Shown here in pieces: positions 7,367 through 11,385 of a stretch of 11,385 bases of DNA. The position numbers and the translations under genes are program-made. Source of the DNA: an uncultured Bacteroidales bacterium (GTDB lineage: Bacteria; Bacteroidota; Bacteroidia; Bacteroidales; Marinilabiliaceae); NCBI GenBank assembly GCA_934717675.1, contig CAKUYZ010000058.1, positions 1 to 11,385 of the forward strand, written 5' to 3'. Position 1 is the stretch's first letter. Each line of letters begins with the position of its first letter. The notes below the pieces were generated by a model that saw only the letters and a program-made list of their open reading frames with translations, searched no databases and had not been told where the DNA came from.

Positions 7367-8118
7367 GGCTTGGCCTCCCTCTTCTCTTTGCGATACTTGA
7401 CGAAGAGCACCGCCAAAATCAACGCCATGCTTGGCACAATGAAATGCTCCGGCCCCAGCAGGGCCAGGCACGCCGCCGTGCAGCCCAGGCCAACGTGGGC
7501 CGAGCCGTGGCCGCGCCACAGGCTCCGAGTGCCGCGCTTGGCGAAGTCGTCCATAAAAATGGCCACAAACATGGCCGTCACGGCAAAGTCTAGCCCCGCC
7601 AGATGCTCCTCAAGCCCCGCCGCGCCCGCGCAGGAGTAGAGGGCGAAACCCAAGGCCGCGCCGCAGACCCAGTAGCCATAGTCGAGCGCCGAGACCCACA
7701 ACTGGCGCGCCGCGCTGCCGCCGGCCGTGAGGTTGACGGCAAACGTCTCGTCGCTCATCCAGAATATCAGCAGGGGCTTGCGCCACCCCGCCCCGCGCCA
7801 GCGGTCGAGCATGGTGAGGCCATAGAACAGGTGGCGCGCGCCCACCATGACGGACATGGCAAAAGCCCCCAGGGGATCAAAGACCCCAAGGAGCATTGTC
7901 AACGCTATGAACTCCACCGAGCCGCTGTATATGACCATGGCCATGGCCAGCGGCGTCCAGATGGCGTAGCCATATGATGCGGCCAACATCCCGTAGGTGG
8001 CGCCCAAAAACAGGTAGGCGCCCATGACTGGCACCGACAGCCGAAACGCCGCGGCAAGGTCGGAGCGGCCAGACGCCCTTACAGCTCTTTCAGAAACTTC
8101 CTCAACTCCGCTTTCCAC
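7363..8118 (-). CDS. azlC: AzlC family branched-chain amino acid permease
   Basis: A 251-aa polytopic membrane protein. The first transmembrane stretch begins at about residue 28 (LSVPVMGAYLFLGATYG). The family signatures follow: MVIYSGSVEFIAL at 61-73, VGARHLFYGLTM at 92-103, and the acidic MSDETFAV at 121-128; further helices run to about 240 and a basic tail KYRKEKREAK closes it. With AzlD it forms an inner-membrane exporter of branched-chain amino acids or similar compounds. The start is the GTG at 8118, because the frame has a stop at 8142-8140 and no ATG before the first helix. This start overlaps the upstream esterase gene by 40 nt. It forms an ATGA overlap with azlD downstream. The family is sure; start codon and substrate are less so. 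Confidence 0.9.
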   Translation of the reverse strand: MESGVEEVSERAVRASGRSDLAAAFRLSVPVMGAYLFLGATYGMLAASYGYAIWTPLAMAMVIYSGSVEFIALTMLLGVFDPLGAFAMSVMVGARHLFYGLTMLDRWRGAGWRKPLLIFWMSDETFAVNLTAGGSAARQLWVSALDYGYWVCGAALGFALYSCAGAAGLEEHLAGLDFAVTAMFVAIFMDDFAKRGTRSLWRGHGSAHVGLGCTAACLALLGPEHFIVPSMALILAVLFVKYRKEKREAKP

Positions 8119-8915
8119 TGCTCGGCAAACTCGAACGTGTCATTAAAACCCCATCCGTGGCCACCGCGTGGATAGCACAGCAGTGTGGTCGGCACATTGT
8201 GGCGCGCCAGTGCCTCGGCATAGGCCACGCCGTTGGGCAGGGCAGGCACAATGTCATCGTCTAAAGACAGGGCTATGAAGGCCCGCGGCGTCTTGTCCGT
8301 CACCTGCAAGTCGTTGCTATACAGCTCCTCGGCCTCCTTGCCGGGGTTTTGCCCTAGCAGGAAGTCATGTGAGCCCATGTGAGTGAGGGTGGGGTTCATT
8401 GAAATGACTGGGTAGAGGAGAATCTGGTAGTCGGCCAGGCTGGTGTGCGTGGCCACGGTCGAGGCCAGGTGTCCGCCGGCCGAGCTGCCCATTATGCCCA
8501 CTTTGGCGTAGTGGCCCAGGCTGTCGGCGTGAGAGCGGGCATATTCCATGGCTTCGCGTGCGTCGGTGTTGGGCACTGCGGGGTTGGTCTGCGGGAATCG
8601 GTAGAGCAGCACAAAAGCCGTCTGCCCGTCGCGGCACATCCAGTCCGCCACGTCGCGGCCCTCATGCCCCTCGGCCAGAAAACAGTAGCCGCCGCCTGGC
8701 AAAATCACTGTGGCCGAGCGCGCCGTGTCTTGCTGGCAGGGGAATACCAGCAGCTTGCCGCCGCTAGGCAGGTCCACTTTGCGGTAGGCTATGGTGTCGG
8801 TCGTTGTCGGCGCGCTTGCCTGTGTCGTCGTGTCTTGTGTCTGCGTGGTGTTGCAGGCGACTAGGGCCACGGCCGCTACGGCCGTGGCCAGTATGTTGCC
8901 AATCAGTCTGTTCAT
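8079..8915 (-). CDS. Lipoprotein alpha/beta-hydrolase, BD-FAE/acetylesterase-like
   Basis: A 278-aa serine hydrolase with a lipoprotein signal: hydrophobic residues 4-20 end in a lipobox VALVAC with Cys21, so it is probably lipid-anchored in the envelope. The mature domain has the alpha/beta-hydrolase order: oxyanion segment LPGGGY at 72-77, nucleophile elbow GSSAGG with Ser145, acid residue in LDDDIVP (Asp220 most likely), and His253 in GGHGWG. The pattern resembles the BD-FAE and xylan acetylesterase-like enzymes of gut Bacteroidales, which cleave acyl esters from plant or host glycans; the true substrate cannot be read. Its ATG overlaps the stop of the isomerase gene as ATGA, and its 3' end overlaps azlC. 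No polysaccharide utilisation genes (SusC/D, glycoside hydrolases) are beside it, so a polysaccharide role is only a family-based guess. Confidence 0.87.
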   Translation of the reverse strand: MNRLIGNILATAVAAVALVACNTTQTQDTTTQASAPTTTDTIAYRKVDLPSGGKLLVFPCQQDTARSATVILPGGGYCFLAEGHEGRDVADWMCRDGQTAFVLLYRFPQTNPAVPNTDAREAMEYARSHADSLGHYAKVGIMGSSAGGHLASTVATHTSLADYQILLYPVISMNPTLTHMGSHDFLLGQNPGKEAEELYSNDLQVTDKTPRAFIALSLDDDIVPALPNGVAYAEALARHNVPTTLLCYPRGGHGWGFNDTFEFAEQWKAELRKFLKEL

Positions 8916-10768
8916 TTTATCTTGATGAGTTGTTCGGGTTCATATTTCAGTTTCAGCTGCTCTGTGATCTTGCGGTCGGCCAGGGCTTGCAGGTCGGCCA
9001 TCACTCGCCCGCGGCATTCACTTACCTTCTGCGTGGTGCCGTTCGTCACCGTGCCGCACACGGCCACGTAGGGGTCGGCCTCGCCAATGGGCCACACGTA
9101 GTCGTCATATATGTCACCTTGGGCCAATGGGCCGCTCACCGTTTTGAGAGCCAGCGCGGCGGCCTTGTCTTTCTTGCCCTTGGCGACCAGTTTGGCCACT
9201 TTGGCGGCCACCTTGGGCGTGGGGCAGAAATATATGTCGCCGTCAAAGCTCCCGCCTGTGGCGTATCTCTCCGGATGCGCGGCAAAGAGGCTGTCCACCT
9301 GCGCGGAGTCTGGCGTCATGTTCCAAATGTTGCGTTGCATAAATTCGAAGACGAGCAGGCCGTCACGATACTCCGCGCTTGTGTACCGATATTCGGGATA
9401 TTTGTCCTCTAGCCGCCCGCGCTCATATTGGCGCACCATCTCATAGGCCAGGTTCGTGGCGTTCTCGGCCGGCAGAGTGTTGGCGTCCCACTTGTCTGCC
9501 CACTGCGCGGCCTCTGGCATCATGATGTCTTTGCCGCCCAGCGTGGCCAGCCTCATCTGGCCCTCGGCTTTCAGCGCCCTCTGGCGGTCATAGGGGTTGG
9601 GGCTGGCCAAGAAGATCCCGATGAGCGTGTCGCGTCCGGCCTCGTCCCAACAGAATCCGTATTCTTTGGCCAGTTGGCTCATGCGGCTGTGGAATGGCGC
9701 GTTCTTTATTATTGGCATCGACTTCTTGGCGCGGGCAATCATCTTGTCAAAGTCCTCTTGCGGCATCATGGTGCGTCGCCCCACGCGGCATATTATGTGC
9801 CACCCGGCGCGCGTCCTGACGGGGGCTGATATGTCTCCGTCCTCCTTCAGGTCGAACGCGGCGTTGGCGAACTCTGGCAATATCTGGTCTCGCGAGAACC
9901 AGGGCATGAGCCCGCCGCGGGGTGCGCTTTGCGCGTCGTCAGAGTGTTTCTGGGCCATGGCCTCGAAGTCGGCCCCGTGGTTTACAATGGCGTCATATAT
10001 GCTGTCAATCTGTTGCTTGACTCGCTCCTGCATCTCGGTGGGCGCGCCGGCCGGCACAATTTTCATTATGTGCCTCACCCTCACTTCGCCTTCGGTGGGG
10101 CGGCGGTCATACACTTTCAGAAAATGGTAGCCAAACCGTGTGCGGAAGATGCCGGATGTCTGGCCTGGCGCTGTGGCGTAGGCCGCGTCTTCAAACTGCT
10201 CCACCATCTGCATGGCAGAGAAATAGCCCAAGTCGCCGTGGTTGGTCTTGGCCGACGGGTCGGCGGAATATTTGTCCGCCACGGTGGCGAAGTCTATGCC
10301 GCTCTCCACCATTTGGCGCGCCTCTTGCGCTTGCTTGTAGGCCTTTAGCGTGTCGGCGGCCGACGCGTTGGGCCGTACCGAGATGAGGACGTGGGCCGCG
10401 TGAATCTCTTCGCCCAGCCTCTGGCGCTCTTTGGCGGCTATGCGCCACACTGCCATGGTGTCTTCCAAGTAGCCGTTGGCCAGCTCGTCAAGGTAATATT
10501 TGCACTCGTCTCGGTATGTGGCCAGAGTGTCAATCTTTTGCGCCCGCGCCTCGGTGGCTTTCAGTTTGTAGTTGGTGAAGAGTGTGGCGTATTCTTGTTT
10601 TGACATGGGCGTCAGTGCCGTGGTGCGGTTCTGCTCGTAGAGGTGTTCAAACTCGCCCCATGAGGTCACGTCTTCCCCAATGCGCAAGAACGGCGCGTCT
10701 GCCTTTTGCGCCAGGGTCGCGGTGGTGGCCATGGCCAAGGCCGCGGCTGTCATGATTTTCATGTCCAT
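8912..10768 (-). CDS. Periplasmic PpiC-type peptidyl-prolyl isomerase (SurA-like)
   Basis: A 618-aa secreted protein with a signal peptide (residues 1 to about 20, ending TATLAQ). Two parvulin domains follow. Domain 1 is at about 123-220 (AAHVLISV, then DKYSADPSAKTNHGDLGYF, then FGYHFLKV). Domain 2 is at about 231-328 (RHIMKI, then AQKHSDD, RGGLMPWF, and GWHIICRV). Residues 60-120 form an N-terminal helical part. The C-terminal 280 residues hold a segment at about 490-590 that may be a third, degenerate PpiC-like domain. SurA-family proteins catalyse proline cis-trans isomerisation and chaperone outer-membrane proteins in the periplasm. The start may be ATG 10768 or ATG 10762 (MKIMTAAA), both giving a good signal peptide. 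It is the first gene of a unit that continues into the esterase, azlC and azlD, and it has its own upstream promoter candidate. Confidence 0.92.
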   Translation of the reverse strand: MDMKIMTAAALAMATTATLAQKADAPFLRIGEDVTSWGEFEHLYEQNRTTALTPMSKQEYATLFTNYKLKATEARAQKIDTLATYRDECKYYLDELANGYLEDTMAVWRIAAKERQRLGEEIHAAHVLISVRPNASAADTLKAYKQAQEARQMVESGIDFATVADKYSADPSAKTNHGDLGYFSAMQMVEQFEDAAYATAPGQTSGIFRTRFGYHFLKVYDRRPTEGEVRVRHIMKIVPAGAPTEMQERVKQQIDSIYDAIVNHGADFEAMAQKHSDDAQSAPRGGLMPWFSRDQILPEFANAAFDLKEDGDISAPVRTRAGWHIICRVGRRTMMPQEDFDKMIARAKKSMPIIKNAPFHSRMSQLAKEYGFCWDEAGRDTLIGIFLASPNPYDRQRALKAEGQMRLATLGGKDIMMPEAAQWADKWDANTLPAENATNLAYEMVRQYERGRLEDKYPEYRYTSAEYRDGLLVFEFMQRNIWNMTPDSAQVDSLFAAHPERYATGGSFDGDIYFCPTPKVAAKVAKLVAKGKKDKAAALALKTVSGPLAQGDIYDDYVWPIGEADPYVAVCGTVTNGTTQKVSECRGRVMADLQALADRKITEQLKLKYEPEQLIKIK

Positions 10769-10797
10769 TGGTGTAATGATGAACTTGTTTATTGTGT

Positions 10798-10838
10798 TCT
10801 ACCGCAAATATATGTTTTTCCGCGTCTCTTTGCGAATT
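10798..10838 (-). promoter_or_regulatory. Bacteroidota-type promoter for the PpiC gene
   Basis: TATATTTG at 10812-10805 on the minus strand fits the Bacteroidota -7 element TAnnTTTG exactly. A weak -33 candidate, ATTCG instead of TTTG, lies about 20 nt upstream. Transcription would begin near 10798, leaving a leader of about 30 nt that is A/T-rich and has no Shine-Dalgarno sequence before ATG 10768. The location between a terminator and a start codon supports the call; the -33 match is poor. Confidence 0.55.
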
Positions 10839-10856
10839 GGGCGGGGTAAAATGAGA

Positions 10857-10912
10857 GGAGGCGGCCGCGTGCGCCAATTGTTTGCGCATGCGGTCGCCTC
10901 CCGTCTTTTTTT
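10857..10912 (-). terminator. Intrinsic terminator after the phosphohexomutase gene
   Basis: An 18-bp stem (arms 10857-10874 and 10884-10901, two G:U wobbles, the rest Watson-Crick) encloses a 9-nt loop. Seven T at 10906-10912 follow on the plus strand; on the minus strand these are A residues before the stem and a short ATTTTA tract follows it, so it may work in both directions. It starts 18 nt beyond the mutase stop and separates that gene from the promoter of the PpiC operon. Confidence 0.8.
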
Positions 10913-10929
10913 GCCGTAGGCTTGTGGCC

Positions 10930-11385
10930 TTAGATGGCCTTCATGTCCTCGGCGGCTTGCTCAATCTTCTTGTCGGCCTCGGCGTTCACTTTGGCCCACT
11001 CGCCGATGTTGTTCATCTTCACCTTGACCTCGAAGTAGAACTTGATCTTAGGCTCGGTGCCAGACGGGCGCACGGAGACTTTGGAGCCGTCTTCCGTGAA
11101 GTATTGGAGCACGTTGCTTGTGGCGGGCATGTCCAGCTTGGTCACCTCGCCCGTGCGGAGGTCTTTTTGCGTCAGGTTCTGATAGTCCTTGACAATGACC
11201 ACTTTGGATCCGCCCATGGTGGCAGGCGGGTTCTCGCGGTAGCCCTTCATGAGAGCCAAGATCTGGTCAGCGCCCTCCTTGCCCTCGCGGACAATGTATA
11301 TCATCTTCTCTTTCGAGAAACCAAACTCGGCGTAGATCTGCTTCAGCAGGTCGTATAGCTTGATGCCTTTGTCCTTGGCCCAGGC
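10930..11385 (-). CDS. Phosphohexomutase (phosphoglucomutase/phosphomannomutase), C-terminal part
   Basis: The last 151 residues of an alpha-D-phosphohexomutase whose 5' end lies beyond the right edge. The frame is open from the window end (starting AWAKDKGIKLYDLL). The C-terminal phosphate-binding loop SVRPSGTEPKIK, at residues 104-115 of the visible part, is diagnostic of domain 4 of this family, which moves phosphate between C1 and C6 of hexoses in the cytoplasm. Catalytic serine and metal-binding domains are not visible, so glucose versus mannose specificity cannot be decided. The stop is TAA 10932-10930, and a strong hairpin terminator follows. It looks like an intact housekeeping gene. 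Confidence 0.93.
   Translation of the reverse strand, partial: AWAKDKGIKLYDLLKQIYAEFGFSKEKMIYIVREGKEGADQILALMKGYRENPPATMGGSKVVIVKDYQNLTQKDLRTGEVTKLDMPATSNVLQYFTEDGSKVSVRPSGTEPKIKFYFEVKVKMNNIGEWAKVNAEADKKIEQAAEDMKAI

Noticed and set aside
10857..10912. Hairpin as a plus-strand terminator for a plus-strand gene
   Set aside because: The T tract is better on the plus strand, but no plus-strand gene ends there; the minus-strand mutase stop lies just before it.
1..11385. CRISPR array, tRNA, rRNA or insertion sequence
   Set aside because: No regularly spaced repeats, no cloverleaf or rRNA-like segments, and no transposase or terminal inverted repeats were seen on reading both strands.

Overview
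The window reads as a piece of a Bacteroidota (probably Bacteroidales) chromosome. The support is: a SurA-like parvulin gene preceded by a TAnnTTTG-type -7 promoter element instead of a sigma70 -10 box; start codons without clear Shine-Dalgarno sequences in A/T-rich leaders; and a lipoprotein esterase of a type common in gut Bacteroidales. Every gene I can support lies on the minus strand, so the window is transcribed from right to left. No tRNA, rRNA, CRISPR array, insertion sequence or transposase was seen.

Right part (about 7040-11385), ordinary chromosome at about 60% G+C by eye. At the right edge is the C-terminal end of a phosphohexomutase (10930-11385), followed by a strong 18-bp hairpin terminator. 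A new transcription unit then starts: a periplasmic two-domain PpiC peptidyl-prolyl isomerase (8912-10768), a lipoprotein alpha/beta-hydrolase esterase (8079-8915), azlC (7363-8118) and azlD (7040-7366). These four genes overlap in series (ATGA, about 40 nt, ATGA) and look like one translationally coupled operon.

Left part (1-7039), a defence-like accessory block. Immediately after the azlD stop codon, without a promoter or start codon, the sequence turns into the middle of a very large DUF1998-type helicase. Its N-terminal ATPase lobe is absent. The remaining pieces lie in three successive reading frames: a short piece at about 6883-7030, a motif IV piece at about 6623-6880, and an intact 1076-codon ORF at 3393-6623 that begins at helicase motif V. 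Nine bases after it comes an intact 702-aa superfamily 1 (UvrD-like) helicase carrying an N-terminal RelE-like domain (1275-3383). A further 101 bp downstream is the 5' part of a DUF262 (GmrS/SspE-type) gene that leaves the window at base 1. That last gene is clearly more A+T-rich (about 42% G+C) than the rest.

Interpretation: a DUF1998 helicase, a RelE-SF1 helicase and a DUF262 protein resemble parts of DNA-targeting phage-defence loci (Druantia, DISARM and GmrSD/SspE relatives), but the combination does not match any named system I can identify with certainty. As shown, the large helicase cannot be a working ATPase. Either the island has decayed next to azlD, or the assembly is faulty at 6620, 6880 and 7039. 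Telling these apart is the main question this window raises.
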